From Halonatronum saccharophilum DSM 13868 (GTDB lineage Bacteria > Bacillota > Halanaerobiia > Halobacteroidales > Halobacteroidaceae): a DNA stretch of 64,000 nt. Below the pieces are notes generated by a model that saw only the letters and a program-made list of their open reading frames with translations, did not search any database and was not told the DNA's origin. Positions 45,229 through 54,639 of the stretch are shown here, one piece after another. How positions within the stretch are numbered: the first letter of the stretch is position 1; the number at the start of each line of letters is the position of its first letter. A program made the position numbers and the translations under genes. The stretch is taken from positions 614,141 through 678,140 of the forward strand of contig NZ_KI912094.1 in assembly GCF_000517025.1 (NCBI RefSeq), given 5' to 3'.

Positions 45229-46257
45229 TTACTTAAATTGGACTAACTTATCTCCCTCTTGAACATCTCCGATTAGGTAAGCCTCTTCCCCAGATTTTTT
45301 TAGAGATTCCATTACTCCATCCACATCCTCAGCTTTGACTACCAAGGTCATACCAATCCCCATATTGAAGGTGCGGTGCATCTCTTTCTCCTCAACTTCA
45401 CCAATATTTTGCATCACTTTAAAGACATCAGGAACCTCCCAGCTACTCTTGTCCACAACTACCTTAGTTCCTTCTGGCAGAACACGAGGGATATTCTCAA
45501 TAATTCCTCCACCAGTAATATGGGCAATCCCTTTAACATCATACTCTTCTAAAACCTTTAATACAGGTTTAACATATACCTTAGTTGGTTTAATTAACTC
45601 TTCTCCCAAGTTAGAGGCTAATCCTTCCACCTTATCCTCTAATTTATATCCTCCTACCTCAAAGAAGATCTTACGGGCCAACGAATAACCATTACTATGA
45701 ATTCCACTTGAAGCTAATCCAATAACCTTATCACCTGGCTTAATATCTTGGCCAGTAATAACCTTATCCTTATCGACAATCCCTACTACAAAACCTGCCA
45801 AGTCATACTCACCTGCATCATAGAAATCAGGCATCTCAGCCGTCTCTCCCCCGATTAAAGCTGAATCTGCTTGCTTACACCCTAAGGTAATACCTTTAAC
45901 TATATCAGCCGCCTTATTAGGATCTAACTTTCCAGTTGCTAAATAATCTAAGAAGAACAAAGGCTTGGCCCCCTGGGCCAAAATATCATTAACACACATA
46001 GCTACCAGATCAATACCTACACTGTCGTGCTTATCCATCATAAAGGCAATCTTAAGCTTAGTACCAACACCATCAGTTCCCGATACTAAAACTGGCTCCT
46101 TATACCCCTTTAAGTCAGGAGCAAATAATCCACCAAAGCCTCCTAACCCTGTTAAAACCTCTGGGCCAAAGGTAGATTTAACATCCTTACTTATCTTATC
46201 AACAGTCTCTTCTCCTGCCTTAATATCAACACCTGCATCTTTATAAGATAATCCCAT
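45229..46257 (-). CDS. purM: Phosphoribosylformylglycinamidine cyclo-ligase
   Basis: PurM closes FGAM to AIR with ATP, the fifth step. The family start LSYKDAGVDIKAGEE is followed by LVSGTDGVGTKLKIA, the DILAQGAKPLFFLDY segment, GETAEMPDFY and AHITGGGIIENIPR. About 342 residues. I place the start at ATG 46257 because the family begins here; the in-frame ATG at 46269 overlaps the AAGGA site. It lies 91 bp downstream of purF and is followed closely by purN. Confidence 0.94.
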   Translation of the reverse strand: MGLSYKDAGVDIKAGEETVDKISKDVKSTFGPEVLTGLGGFGGLFAPDLKGYKEPVLVSGTDGVGTKLKIAFMMDKHDSVGIDLVAMCVNDILAQGAKPLFFLDYLATGKLDPNKAADIVKGITLGCKQADSALIGGETAEMPDFYDAGEYDLAGFVVGIVDKDKVITGQDIKPGDKVIGLASSGIHSNGYSLARKIFFEVGGYKLEDKVEGLASNLGEELIKPTKVYVKPVLKVLEEYDVKGIAHITGGGIIENIPRVLPEGTKVVVDKSSWEVPDVFKVMQNIGEVEEKEMHRTFNMGIGMTLVVKAEDVDGVMESLKKSGEEAYLIGDVQEGDKLVQFK

Positions 46258-46348
46258 CTCATTCACCATCCTTTTATAATTATCTAATTAATTGTCAAGT
46301 TTTCTTTAATGTTTTTCCAATGGCTATTAGCTAGTAACTAGTAGCTAT

Positions 46349-47773
46349 TTATTCAAAATCAAACTTACTAGTCCCTGTTTCAATTGGATAATTACCATTA
46401 AAGCAGGCTGTACAGAATCCATAACCATTTGCCTTAATAGAGTCTAATAATCCTTCTTGACTTAAATAGGTTAAAGAATCTGCACCTATATGTTCACATA
46501 CCCCCTCTAAACTCTTCTGTACAGCAATCAACTCTTGTCTTCTAGATGTATCTAAACCATAAAAACAAGGATCGGTTACTGGAGGTGATGAGATAGCCAT
46601 ATGAACCTCTTTGGCCCCAGCTTCTCTTACAGTTCTAATAATCTGCTTACTAGTAGTTCCTCTAACTATAGAATCATCAACTAGGATTACCCTTTTACCC
46701 TTTATAATATCCTTAATAGGATTTAACTTGATCTTAACCTTCAAATCTCTAATCTTTTGAGTAGGTTGAATAAAGGTTCTACCCACATACCTATTTCTTA
46801 AGATTCCTTTCTCATAAGAGATTCCCGACTCTTCAGCAAAACCTAAAGCAGCTGCAATTCCTGAACTTGGTACAGGAACTACCAAATCAGCTTCAACCTC
46901 CATCTCCCGGGCCAACTGCCTTCCCATCTCCTTACGGGCCAAATGCACATTTTGACCACCAATAATGCTATCTGGACGAGCAAAATAAACAAACTCAAAG
47001 ATACAGAAATTATAAGGTTTTCTCTCACTATAGTATAAACTTTTAACCCCATTCTCATCTATAATTATCATCTCACCTGGTTCGATATCCCTAATAAGTT
47101 CTGCACCGATTATGTCAAAAGCACAAGTCTCTGAAGCAACTATATAGCTATTACCCAACTTGCCTAAAGATAAAGGTCTAAAACCATAAGGATCCCTAGC
47201 TGCTACCATTGCCTTTTCAGTTAAAGCAACTATACTAAAGGCTCCTTTTATCTGCTGCAAGCTATGAGTAAAGGCCTCAATTATATTATCCTTAAAAGAA
47301 CGAGCAACTAAATGAGCAATTACTTCAGTATCTAAAGTAGAATGAAAGATTGAGCCTTGACGCTCTAAATTCAACCTCATCTCCTTACTGTTAACAAGAT
47401 TACCATTATGGGCCAAAGCTAGATCACCTTTAATGGAGTTAGTCAATAACGGCTGAGCATTAGAAAGTAATGTTGATCCAGTTGTAGAATAACGAACATG
47501 ACCAATTGCCATATTTCCTTTTAAATCCTTTAACTTATCTTCATCAAAGACATTAGTTACTAACCCCATACCTTTATATAAATTAAATCCACCTTTATGA
47601 TTAGTACAAATACCAGCACTCTCTTGACCTCGATGCTGTAAAGCATGAAGACCTAAATAGGTCAAATTTGATGCATCATACTTAGAGTTATTGCTATAAA
47701 TCCCAAAGACTCCACACTCTTCTTCCATCTTATCAACTTCATTTATAACTTCTAAGGAAGTATCCTTCTTCAT
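46349..47773 (-). CDS. purF: Amidophosphoribosyltransferase
   Basis: PurF makes phosphoribosylamine from PRPP and glutamine, the committed purine step. The N-terminus carries a propeptide up to EEE, exposing the nucleophile C20 (CGVFGIY). The PRPP motif is VILVDDSIVRGTTS. Cysteines in FCIFEFVYF, DPCFYG and FCTACFNG fit the Bacillus-type enzyme that holds a [4Fe-4S] cluster and is oxygen-sensitive. 474 residues. Its substrate PRPP is the ligand of the operon riboswitch. It lies between purC and purM. Confidence 0.95.
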   Translation of the reverse strand: MKKDTSLEVINEVDKMEEECGVFGIYSNNSKYDASNLTYLGLHALQHRGQESAGICTNHKGGFNLYKGMGLVTNVFDEDKLKDLKGNMAIGHVRYSTTGSTLLSNAQPLLTNSIKGDLALAHNGNLVNSKEMRLNLERQGSIFHSTLDTEVIAHLVARSFKDNIIEAFTHSLQQIKGAFSIVALTEKAMVAARDPYGFRPLSLGKLGNSYIVASETCAFDIIGAELIRDIEPGEMIIIDENGVKSLYYSERKPYNFCIFEFVYFARPDSIIGGQNVHLARKEMGRQLAREMEVEADLVVPVPSSGIAAALGFAEESGISYEKGILRNRYVGRTFIQPTQKIRDLKVKIKLNPIKDIIKGKRVILVDDSIVRGTTSKQIIRTVREAGAKEVHMAISSPPVTDPCFYGLDTSRRQELIAVQKSLEGVCEHIGADSLTYLSQEGLLDSIKANGYGFCTACFNGNYPIETGTSKFDFE

Positions 47774-47819
47774 CCCTTCATCCCCTTACCTTTATATTTT
47801 AGAAATATTCTCTATTACT

Positions 47820-47918
47820 AATTGATAATTAAGAGTAACTTGGTAATTAAATTGAAAAGATTAAAACGCTTTTAGTCTTTAATCTTTTAACTATCAATTT
47901 TCAATTATCAACTATCAA
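47820..47918. repeat. Palindromic intergenic repeat, family A, copy 3
   Basis: AATTGATAATTAAGAGTAAC on the left and ACTATCAATTTTCAATTATC plus AACTATCAAC on the right pair imperfectly around an inner stem (GATTAAA with TTTAATC). It fills the purC-purF gap. Confidence 0.72.
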
Positions 47919-47919
47919 C

Positions 47920-48627
47920 TTAGTTAGTCAATCTTCTTAGTATCTCCTCATAGGCTTCCACTACACCTCCCATACCTCTACGGAATCTGTCCTTATCAAG
48001 CTTCTTTTTACTTTGACTATCCCAAAAGCGACAGTTATCAGGAGATATCTCATCTCCTAAATAAATCTTACCATCACTACCTCTACCAAACTCTAACTTA
48101 AAGTCAATTAAATCTATCCCTTTATCCTTTAAGTAATCTACTAATATATCATTAATCTTAAAGGTGATCTCTTTAATTTGGTCTAATTCTTCTTTTGTTG
48201 CTAACTCTTGAGAATATATATGATACTCATTAATCATTGGGTCTCCTAAGTCATCTACCTTATAATAAAACTCTAAAACTGGTTTAGACAGTTTAGTCCC
48301 TTCCTCTAAGCCTAAACGCTTAGCCAAGCTTCCAGCAGCAATATTTCTCATTACCACCTCTACTAGGATAATATCTAAGTTCTTAGTTAATACCTCTCTA
48401 TCATTTAAAACTTCTATCAAGTGGGTCTTAATCCCTTTATCTTCTAAGAGCTTAAAGAATATATTTGATATTTTATTATTCAAAACACCCTTACCAGATA
48501 TTTGGCTCTTCTTCTCACCATTAAAAGCCGTTGCATCATCCTTATACTCAACAATCACCTTATCTTCATCATCAGTAGAATAAATTCTCTTCGCCTTACC
48601 CTCATAAAGCAACTCCTGCTTCTGCAT
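47920..48627 (-). CDS. purC: SAICAR synthase (canonical PurC)
   Basis: PurC joins CAIR and aspartate with ATP to make SAICAR. The 235-residue protein has [47 protein letters not shown] and the full substrate motif [12 protein letters not shown]. It lies in the operon between purB and purF. GGGGG precedes the ATG. A second, divergent PurC-like gene is at 37.7 kb. Confidence 0.95.
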   Translation of the reverse strand: MQKQELLYEGKAKRIYSTDDEDKVIVEYKDDATAFNGEKKSQISGKGVLNNKISNIFFKLLEDKGIKTHLIEVLNDREVLTKNLDIILVEVVMRNIAAGSLAKRLGLEEGTKLSKPVLEFYYKVDDLGDPMINEYHIYSQELATKEELDQIKEITFKINDILVDYLKDKGIDLIDFKLEFGRGSDGKIYLGDEISPDNCRFWDSQSKKKLDKDRFRRGMGGVVEAYEEILRRLTN

Positions 48628-48730
48628 TTAAAATCCCCCATTAGCTTATTTCTGAAATCTACATTATATAAAAATAACCAAATTATTTTACTAGTAAAAT
48701 TGACATAAAATCAAGAGATTAAGAGCTTTT

Positions 48731-48890
48731 TTCACCACGAATGAACACGAATATACACTAATTAAAAAACTAAAAATTAATTGTTTTCAAGTACTTTTTT
48801 ATTGAAAAATATAAATAATTATATTAAAAATATTTTAGAATTTGATTTTTATTAGTGCTCATTCGTATCTATTCGTGGTTTCAACTAGTT
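48731..48890. repeat. Palindromic intergenic repeat, family B, copy 2
   Basis: CACCACGAATGAACACGAAT with TACACTAATTAAAA on the left is mirrored by TTATTAGTGCTCATTCGTAT and CTATTCGTGGTTTC on the right. It fills the purB-purC gap and is followed by a TTCTTGACC word seen near several other repeats. It is related to 3546-3816. Confidence 0.72.
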
Positions 48891-48966
48891 CTTGACCTTA
48901 ATCATAAAGGCTACGCTTTATCCTAATATAATCACTCTTTTTATAACTTTCTAATTCCTTGCACTA

Positions 48967-50358
48967 CTATATACCAAGTTCACTCTTCCAGTACTCTACA
49001 ACCTTCTCTGTCTTCTTAGATGCGATTCCGATATATTTATCTGGGTTGACCAATATCTCTCTTTGTCTTGGATCAAACTTTTCCCAGTAAGGTTTCAAAT
49101 CTTTACTTTCTTTTATTAAATCCCTTAAGTTCTTATCACTCTTCTCTGCTTCTAAGGTAAGTATTCTTACTGCTTCATGGGCATCTGGATGTCCATAGGA
49201 TGCTAGAAGAATATATAAAGGCTCTGCTACTATCATCTCTTTATTGGTATCAAAATTCTTCTCCATATTATCATAGTCTACTACTAACTTCTGACAGACT
49301 CTAATCAAACGATTTACTGAAGATAGTAAACCTACTATTAATTCAGGAATAAATCTACTAGAAGCTGAATTTGTCAAATCTCTTTGGTGTTCAGATAATT
49401 GATCTTGATACAAGGTAATCATTCTAGGCATAAAAGCCTTCCACATACTCTTAACATTCTCATAATTAATTGGATTTCTCTTATGAGGCATAGTCGAAGA
49501 ACCAACTTGATCCTTAGCAAAGTACTCTCCAACCTCTCCAATCTCTGAACGCTGTAAGTGGCGCATATCATCACTAAAGCTTGCTATTATTCCAAAACAA
49601 GAGATTAAATTGTGAACAAAATCAGTTAAATATTCAGGCTCAACGATCTGAGTTGAATGGGTACTAGCTTTTAAATCTAACTCTGCCAAGACATCAGCCT
49701 CGAAGGCTTCTGGATCTTCAAAGAATAGATGACTTGCATTATAAGCTCCCACTGCACCTGCTATCTTACCTCGAAGGTCTGTCCCACTTTCTTTAACATC
49801 TTTAATCTTATTTCCTAGGCGGCTAACATACTCTGCTACAGCAAATCCAAAGGTTATCGGTACAGCATGCTGCCCATGTGTTCTACCAACCTGTACGGTA
49901 TCCTTCTCCCTAAGTGCTATCTCCATTAAAATCTCTTCTAACTTCTTTAATTTAGGAAGGATTAATTCTTCAGTTGCTACTTTATACCTTAAAGCATTTG
50001 CTGTATCCACTATATCAAAGGAGGTAGTTGTAAAGTGGATATAAGGCTTAGCCTCTTTACTAACTCGCTTTTGAATACAATTAACCAAAGCTCTGATATT
50101 ATGTCTTGTCTTACTCTCCTCTTGATAAACCTCTTCAGGAGTCAAAGCTGAAACTGCTTCTTCTACCTCTTCAACTACAGCTTGAGAACAGATCCCGCCC
50201 TTAGCTAAAGCTTTAACTAGGGCCAACTCTACTTGTGCTTGGTATTTGACTTTGGCCCCTTCTGAAAGGTACTTAGAATACTGATTAAACTCTTCTTCTC
50301 TCAACGAATAACGGTGATCTAACGGACTTATATTATCAAAGATATTACGACTTATCAT
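48967..50358 (-). CDS. purB: Adenylosuccinate lyase, long type (PurB1)
   Basis: This fumarase/aspartase superfamily lyase splits SAICAR to AICAR and fumarate, and can split adenylosuccinate. It has about 463 residues with N-terminal ISPLDHRYSL, TTSFDIVDTANALR, GRTHGQHAVPITFG and the mobile signature loop SSTMPHKRNPIN. The SPLDHRY start and length recall the E. coli-like group, unlike the shorter second copy beside purA. The start is ATG 50358 after AGGAGG. Its position next to purC suggests that its main job is the SAICAR step (inference). Confidence 0.9.
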   Translation of the reverse strand: MISRNIFDNISPLDHRYSLREEEFNQYSKYLSEGAKVKYQAQVELALVKALAKGGICSQAVVEEVEEAVSALTPEEVYQEESKTRHNIRALVNCIQKRVSKEAKPYIHFTTTSFDIVDTANALRYKVATEELILPKLKKLEEILMEIALREKDTVQVGRTHGQHAVPITFGFAVAEYVSRLGNKIKDVKESGTDLRGKIAGAVGAYNASHLFFEDPEAFEADVLAELDLKASTHSTQIVEPEYLTDFVHNLISCFGIIASFSDDMRHLQRSEIGEVGEYFAKDQVGSSTMPHKRNPINYENVKSMWKAFMPRMITLYQDQLSEHQRDLTNSASSRFIPELIVGLLSSVNRLIRVCQKLVVDYDNMEKNFDTNKEMIVAEPLYILLASYGHPDAHEAVRILTLEAEKSDKNLRDLIKESKDLKPYWEKFDPRQREILVNPDKYIGIASKKTEKVVEYWKSELGI

Positions 50359-50389
50359 CAAATCTCCTCCTATTAATATGATTTAAGAC

Positions 50390-50763
50390 AGGAGTCTGGA
50401 GTATGGAGTCAAGAACCAGTGGATATGGTTTTTATGGGTTTCACGGAGAGTCTTGACCTTTAAGACTCGTAGGAGTTCAAAACCACAAAGTTCTTGACTT
50501 TGACCTATAATCTTACTGATTGCTGATTCCGTGTTCCAGATTCCTAAATCTCTTGTCCTGACCTTGTCGACTCTTGTCCGAACTTAGTCAGCGTAAATGC
50601 CTTTAATCTTTATCTCTTAAACCTCAAAAACCCAAAGACTTGACGCAGATTAACATAGATAAAATCTGATTAAATCTGATTTAAACCTTTTTAATCTTTT
50701 TATTTTATTTTTATATCAGACCTTAATCCGCTCTTATCAGATCTAATCAGCGTATATGCCTTT
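50390..50763. repeat. Mosaic of degenerate repeats between purE and purB
   Basis: The 458-bp gap holds no gene. It begins with GAGTCTGGAGTATGGAGTC and an imperfect partner near 50520-50550 (GATTCCGTGTTCCAGATTC). At 50641-50763 a family C palindrome reads CGCAGATTAACATAGATAAA, ATCTGATTAAATCTGATT, then TCAGATCTAATCAGCGTATA. A second AGTCAGCGTAAATGCC word at about 50587 is a partial copy. A nested relative of family C is at 52628-52690. Confidence 0.65.
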
Positions 50764-50816
50764 TATCTTTAATCTTTTTAAAATCAATTACTATCAATTT
50801 AGAACTATATATATTA

Positions 50817-51338
50817 TTATTTCTGATAATCTTTCAAGTAATCAGCGTACCCCTGCTTCTCTACATTAGCAGCTACACCTTCAACCATCTCTCTTAAATC
50901 TTCTTTATACTCCTTATACTTCTCTCTTAGCTTCTTATCCTTTGTACCTAGAATCTGTATAGCCAGTAATCCAGCATTTTTGGCACCATTGATTGCTACT
51001 GTAGCTACTGGAACTCCTCCTGGCATCTGTACTATTGAGTATAAAGAGTCAACTCCACTTAACTTAGAGGTCTTAATTGGCACTCCAATTATAGGTAAAG
51101 ATGTAATAGACGCTACCATACCTGGTAGATGAGCTGCCCCACCAGCCCCTGCAATAATAACCTCTAAGCCTCTTTCTTCAGCCTCTTTAGCATAGTCATA
51201 CAAACGATCAGGAGTCCTATGTGCTGAAACTACAGTTAGTTCATATTCTACTTCAAATTCATCCAATATCTTAGCTGCTTCTTGCATCACCGGCAAGTCC
51301 GAATCACTTCCCATAATAATTCCAACCTCTATCGCCAT
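50817..51338 (-). CDS. purE: N5-CAIR mutase, PurE class I
   Basis: PurE moves the carboxyl group of N5-CAIR (made by PurK) to carbon to give CAIR. Motifs are [25 protein letters not shown] and [14 protein letters not shown]. About 173 residues. The start is ATG 51338 with AGGGGTG upstream; the GTG at 51347 overlaps that site. PurK is encoded just upstream in the operon, which fits class I. Confidence 0.95.
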   Translation of the reverse strand: MAIEVGIIMGSDSDLPVMQEAAKILDEFEVEYELTVVSAHRTPDRLYDYAKEAEERGLEVIIAGAGGAAHLPGMVASITSLPIIGVPIKTSKLSGVDSLYSIVQMPGGVPVATVAINGAKNAGLLAIQILGTKDKKLREKYKEYKEDLREMVEGVAANVEKQGYADYLKDYQK

Positions 51339-51384
51339 TAAAAACACCCCTATTTTATAATTTTTAATTCTTATTTCTTAATTA

Positions 51385-52545
51385 TTAACTCTTAATTCTT
51401 ATTAACTCACTTGCTTTCAAAGCCTCTTTAGCTGCACCTTCAATATTATTAGCAACAGTTGTTAAATGACCCATCTTTCTTTGAGCTTTGCTCACCTTCT
51501 TGCCATAAATATGTACCTTAGTATTCTTCAAGGATAAAGTTTCTATTATCCCCTCTACCTTAGCTTCTCCTGTAGCCCCAGCTTCTCCAAGTAAATTTCT
51601 CATTACCGTTGGTTTAACTAAACTAGTAGAACCTAAAGGCAAAGAAGTAATGGCTCTAATATGATTCTCAAACTGTGATGTTATAGATCCTTCAATGCTA
51701 TAATGTCCAGAATTATGAGGGCGAGGTGCTATCTCATTAACTAGGACTCTATCATTATCACTAACAAACATCTCTATACAGAAGATTCCTACCCCAGCAA
51801 AGATATCTATCACCCTATGGGCCAACTCCATAGCTCTCTTCTCAACCTGAGCTGATATCTGAGCAGGTACCTTAGTCTCTATTAAGATATTATCTTTATG
51901 TAAATTCTCTCCCACTGGATAGACCTCTATCTCACCATCAAGACCTCTAACAACAATAACAGATATCTCCTTTTTAAAAGGAACAAAGGCTTCAGCCATT
52001 AAAGGTACTTTACCTTCACCTAACTGCTTATAAGCCTTCTCTATCTCCTCTTCATCCTTAATCAAATAATTTCCCTTACCATCATATCCACCTGTACAAC
52101 TCTTTAACATTAAAGGATAGGAAAACTTTTCTGCCCCTGCTCTAATATCATCTAAATTGGAAATTTGAATAAACTCCGGCACCGGAATTTGATTTTTCTT
52201 TAAAACTTTCTTCTGATCATATTTATTCTGTATAATCTCTAAAGACTCTGGACTTGGATAAATCTGATAGCCTTCCTCTTTAAGATCTTTTAATATTGAA
52301 ACCCCAATATGTTCAAACTCATAAGTTAACAAATCTGATCTTCTTGCCAACTCCCTTATCCCCTCTTCATCGTCAAAGGGAGCAATTATATGTTCATCAG
52401 CTATACTACTAGCAGGACAATGGGGAGTTGGATCTAAGATAATAACATAAAAGCCCATTTTCTTAGCCTCTAGGATCATCATCTTCCCCAGTTGACCCCC
52501 ACCAATTATCCCAATCCGCTGTTTTAACAACTCAGCTTTTTCCAA
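51385..52545 (-). CDS. purK: N5-carboxyaminoimidazole ribonucleotide synthase
   Basis: PurK carboxylates AIR with bicarbonate and ATP. It is an ATP-grasp enzyme of 386 residues: IGIIGGGQLGKMMILEAKKM at the N-terminus, PLMLKSCTGGYDGKGNYLI for ATP, and FVSDNDRVLVNEIAPRPHNS for metal and substrate. The start is TTG 52545 with AGGAGGG upstream. It lies 46 bp before purE. Confidence 0.95.
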   Translation of the reverse strand: MEKAELLKQRIGIIGGGQLGKMMILEAKKMGFYVIILDPTPHCPASSIADEHIIAPFDDEEGIRELARRSDLLTYEFEHIGVSILKDLKEEGYQIYPSPESLEIIQNKYDQKKVLKKNQIPVPEFIQISNLDDIRAGAEKFSYPLMLKSCTGGYDGKGNYLIKDEEEIEKAYKQLGEGKVPLMAEAFVPFKKEISVIVVRGLDGEIEVYPVGENLHKDNILIETKVPAQISAQVEKRAMELAHRVIDIFAGVGIFCIEMFVSDNDRVLVNEIAPRPHNSGHYSIEGSITSQFENHIRAITSLPLGSTSLVKPTVMRNLLGEAGATGEAKVEGIIETLSLKNTKVHIYGKKVSKAQRKMGHLTTVANNIEGAAKEALKASELIRIKS

Positions 52546-52568
52546 AGCTATCCCTCCTTTTATTAGCT

Positions 52569-52766
52569 AGTTGAAAATTGAGAATTGATAATTGATAGTT
52601 AGAAGCCCAAAGTTCAAAAACTTTAACAAAAATCAAAATCTGATTAAAACTTTTTAATTTATTCTTTTATCAGATCTAATCACCATCTACCAATTTGACT
52701 TTGATCTTAATCTCTAAGTTAGTATTAGTTTTTTGACCTTAACTATCAATTATCAACTATCATCTA
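52569..52766. repeat. Family A palindrome with a nested family C palindrome
   Basis: Outer arms AGTTGAAAATTGAGAATTGA and AACTATCAATTATCAACTAT are of family A. Inside, AAATCTGATTAAAACTTT and TTATCAGATCTAATCACC (about 52628-52690) form a family C palindrome. One repeat therefore seems to have landed inside another. It fills the purD-purK gap. Confidence 0.72.
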
Positions 52767-54041
52767 TCAATTCCTATTAACGGCTTTCCCGCCTATGTCA
52801 TTACGGTAATGAGCTCCTTCAAAATCTATCTTCTCTACATTTTCATAGGCTTTATCGATTGCATCCTGATATCCATCACCTAAGGCTGTCACTGCCAAAA
52901 CTCTTCCTCCTGCTGTTACTAGCTTATCTCCTTTTAAAGCAGTTCCGGCTTGGAAAACAACAATATCTTCTTCCTTACTAGCTTCTGCAACTCCACTAAT
53001 TTCTTTGCCCTTCTCATAATTTATAGGATAGCCTCCAGAAGCCATAACTACACATAAAGCTGTCTTCTTAGACCATTGAATATTCACTTTTGCTAACCTT
53101 TCATCAATTACTGCTTCAAATATCTCTACTAGATCAGTTTCCAATAATGGAAGGACAACCTGAGTTTCAGGGTCTCCAAATCTCACATTATACTCTAAAA
53201 CTTTTATCTCATCACCATCAATCATTAATCCGCTATAAAGGATGCCCTTAAATTTGACTCCTTCTTCCTTTAGCGCCTTAATAGTAGGCTCTAAAACTTC
53301 CTTCTTGATTCTCTCCATCATCTTATCATCTACTACTGGTGCTGGTGCATAAGCTCCCATCCCCCCAGTATTTGGCCCTTTATCACCATCATAGGCTGCC
53401 TTGTGATCTTGAGATGGAATCATCGGTACTATAGTCTTACCATCAGTAAAGGCCAAAACTGTAGCCTCTTCACCTTTTAAAAACTCTTCTACAACAATTT
53501 GATTACCCGCTTGGCCAAACCTTTCATCAACCATTATCTCTTCTACTGCTTGGATAGCTTCTTCTACATCTTGAGCTACGATTACTCCTTTACCTGCTGC
53601 TAATCCTTCAGCCTTAACAACAATTGGAGCACCCTCTTTTTTTATATAATCTATAGCCTTCTTAGCATCACTAAAGCTTTCATACTTTGCTGTAGGAATA
53701 CCATACTTTTTCATTAAGTCTTTAGAGAATACTTTACTACCCTCTAACTTGGCTCCATCCTTTGTTGGCCCGAAGATTCTTAGCCCTTCTTTCTCAAAAG
53801 TATCAACTACCCCATCTACAAGAGGTGCCTCTGGGCCAACAACCGTTAAATCTACCTCTCTACCTTTAGCAAAAGAAATTAAACCTTCAATATCACTATC
53901 ACTTATTTCTATATTCTCTGCTAAATCTGCTGTTCCAGCATTTCCAGAAGCCACAAAAATCTCTTCTACCTTATCACTCTGTTTTAATTTCCAAACTAAT
54001 CCGTGTTCACGTCCTCCACTACCAATTACCAACACTCTCAT
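52767..54041 (-). CDS. purD: Phosphoribosylamine-glycine ligase
   Basis: PurD joins phosphoribosylamine and glycine using ATP, the second purine step. Motifs are VIGSGGREHGLVWKLKQS, GPEAPLVDGVVD, VVKAEGLAAGKGV and GGMGAYAPAP, with LEYNVRFGDPETQ near the metal site. 424 residues. It is the first gene of the nine-gene operon and starts 93 bp after the riboswitch terminator. AAGGGTG precedes the ATG. Confidence 0.95.
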   Translation of the reverse strand: MRVLVIGSGGREHGLVWKLKQSDKVEEIFVASGNAGTADLAENIEISDSDIEGLISFAKGREVDLTVVGPEAPLVDGVVDTFEKEGLRIFGPTKDGAKLEGSKVFSKDLMKKYGIPTAKYESFSDAKKAIDYIKKEGAPIVVKAEGLAAGKGVIVAQDVEEAIQAVEEIMVDERFGQAGNQIVVEEFLKGEEATVLAFTDGKTIVPMIPSQDHKAAYDGDKGPNTGGMGAYAPAPVVDDKMMERIKKEVLEPTIKALKEEGVKFKGILYSGLMIDGDEIKVLEYNVRFGDPETQVVLPLLETDLVEIFEAVIDERLAKVNIQWSKKTALCVVMASGGYPINYEKGKEISGVAEASKEEDIVVFQAGTALKGDKLVTAGGRVLAVTALGDGYQDAIDKAYENVEKIDFEGAHYRNDIGGKAVNRN

Positions 54042-54133
54042 TAAACCACACCCTTCTTTAATAATTTAATTTTCATTATGTAAATTTAATTATCTTTATT
54101 ATATACTAAATTAGAAATTAAACACCTATCTGC

Positions 54134-54196
54134 AAATAAAAAATACCCAGGCAGAGAAATCCTACTTTACTAAGAGCAGAACCTCCCCGCCTGGGC
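54134..54196 (-). terminator. Riboswitch-controlled terminator of the purine operon
   Basis: On the minus strand GCCCAGGC (54189-54196) can pair with GCCTGGG (complement of 54146-54152), followed by TATTTTTTATT. The 5' arm is also the 3' end of the PRPP aptamer (AAAGCCCAGGCGGG), so ligand-stabilised aptamer folding would compete with this stem. Confidence 0.88.
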
Positions 54197-54368
54197 TTTT
54201 ATCCCTTCGGTGTAATATCTATTATCTGTATCGCTTGGACCAGCCAAACATACCAGTTGATAATTTATAATTGATAGTTGATAGTTAAAAGGATTAAAAC
54301 CTTTACTAGACTATCAACTATCAATTTTCAACTCTCAATTGATGATTGCGGAACCCTAGATACACTTC
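54182..54368 (-). promoter_or_regulatory. PRPP riboswitch aptamer (ykkC class), P2 arm expanded
   Basis: The ykkC core is clear on the minus strand: AAGTGTATCTAGGGTTCCGC, then CTGGTCCAAGCGATACAG, then TACACCGAAGGGATAAAAGC and CCAGGCGGGGAGG. These words match the PRPP subclass that occurs in tandem with guanine aptamers upstream of purine genes in Firmicutes. The short P2 hairpin normally found between TTCCGC and CTGGTCC is replaced by about 105 nt containing a family A palindrome. PRPP binding is expected to favour read-through into the operon. The subclass is assigned by sequence recall and context. Confidence 0.88.
54255..54340. repeat. Family A palindrome inside the PRPP aptamer
   Basis: AGTTGATAATTTATAATTGA with TAGTTGATAGTTAAAAGG pairs with CCTTTACTAGACTATCAACT and ATCAATTTTCAACTCTCAAT around a 6-nt loop (plus-strand reading). 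It is the same element found between tRNA genes at 14713-14802 and 15011-15105. Here it forms the P2 helix of the riboswitch. Confidence 0.8.
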
Positions 54369-54435
54369 CCTCATAGTCAGACAGTTACGGCTATCTGGTA
54401 GAAACTTATGGGCCAATTCCCACATTTATATGAGG
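54369..54435 (-). promoter_or_regulatory. Guanine riboswitch aptamer
   Basis: P1 is formed by CCTCATA and TATGAGG. Between them are TGGGAATTGGCCCA (P2), TAAGTTTCTACC (J2/3), CAGATAGCCGTAACTGTCTG (P3 with the CCGTAA loop) and GACTATG (J3/1). The C in GACTATG is the specificity base for guanine; adenine aptamers have T there. It directly abuts the PRPP aptamer. Guanine binding is expected to favour termination. Confidence 0.93.
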
Positions 54436-54458
54436 TCATATTCGATTATTATAGTACT

Positions 54459-54487
54459 ATAATAACAAATTAATTACCTATAGTCAA
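54459..54487 (-). promoter_or_regulatory. Promoter of the purDKEBCFMNH operon
   Basis: On the minus strand TTGACT (54482-54487) and TATTAT (54459-54464) are spaced 17 bp. The guanine aptamer begins about 23 nt after the -10 box. The remaining gap to 54609 is AT-rich and shows no gene. Confidence 0.8.
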
Positions 54488-54609
54488 CAAAAATAACGAA
54501 CATTCAAACCTATTATACGAATAAAATTCAGGATAAAATTATATATCCAATTTACCCCTTGTTCTATAAATATTTTATTAAGAAAATATTTATATTGCTT
54601 TAATAACAA

Positions 54610-54639
54610 AAACTCTTAGCAAAATTACACTAAGAGTTT
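54610..54639 (-). terminator. Terminator of the lipoprotein gene
   Basis: Arms AAACTCTTAG and CTAAGAGTTT with a 10-nt loop overlap the stop codon of the lipoprotein gene, followed by five Ts on the minus strand. Confidence 0.8.
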
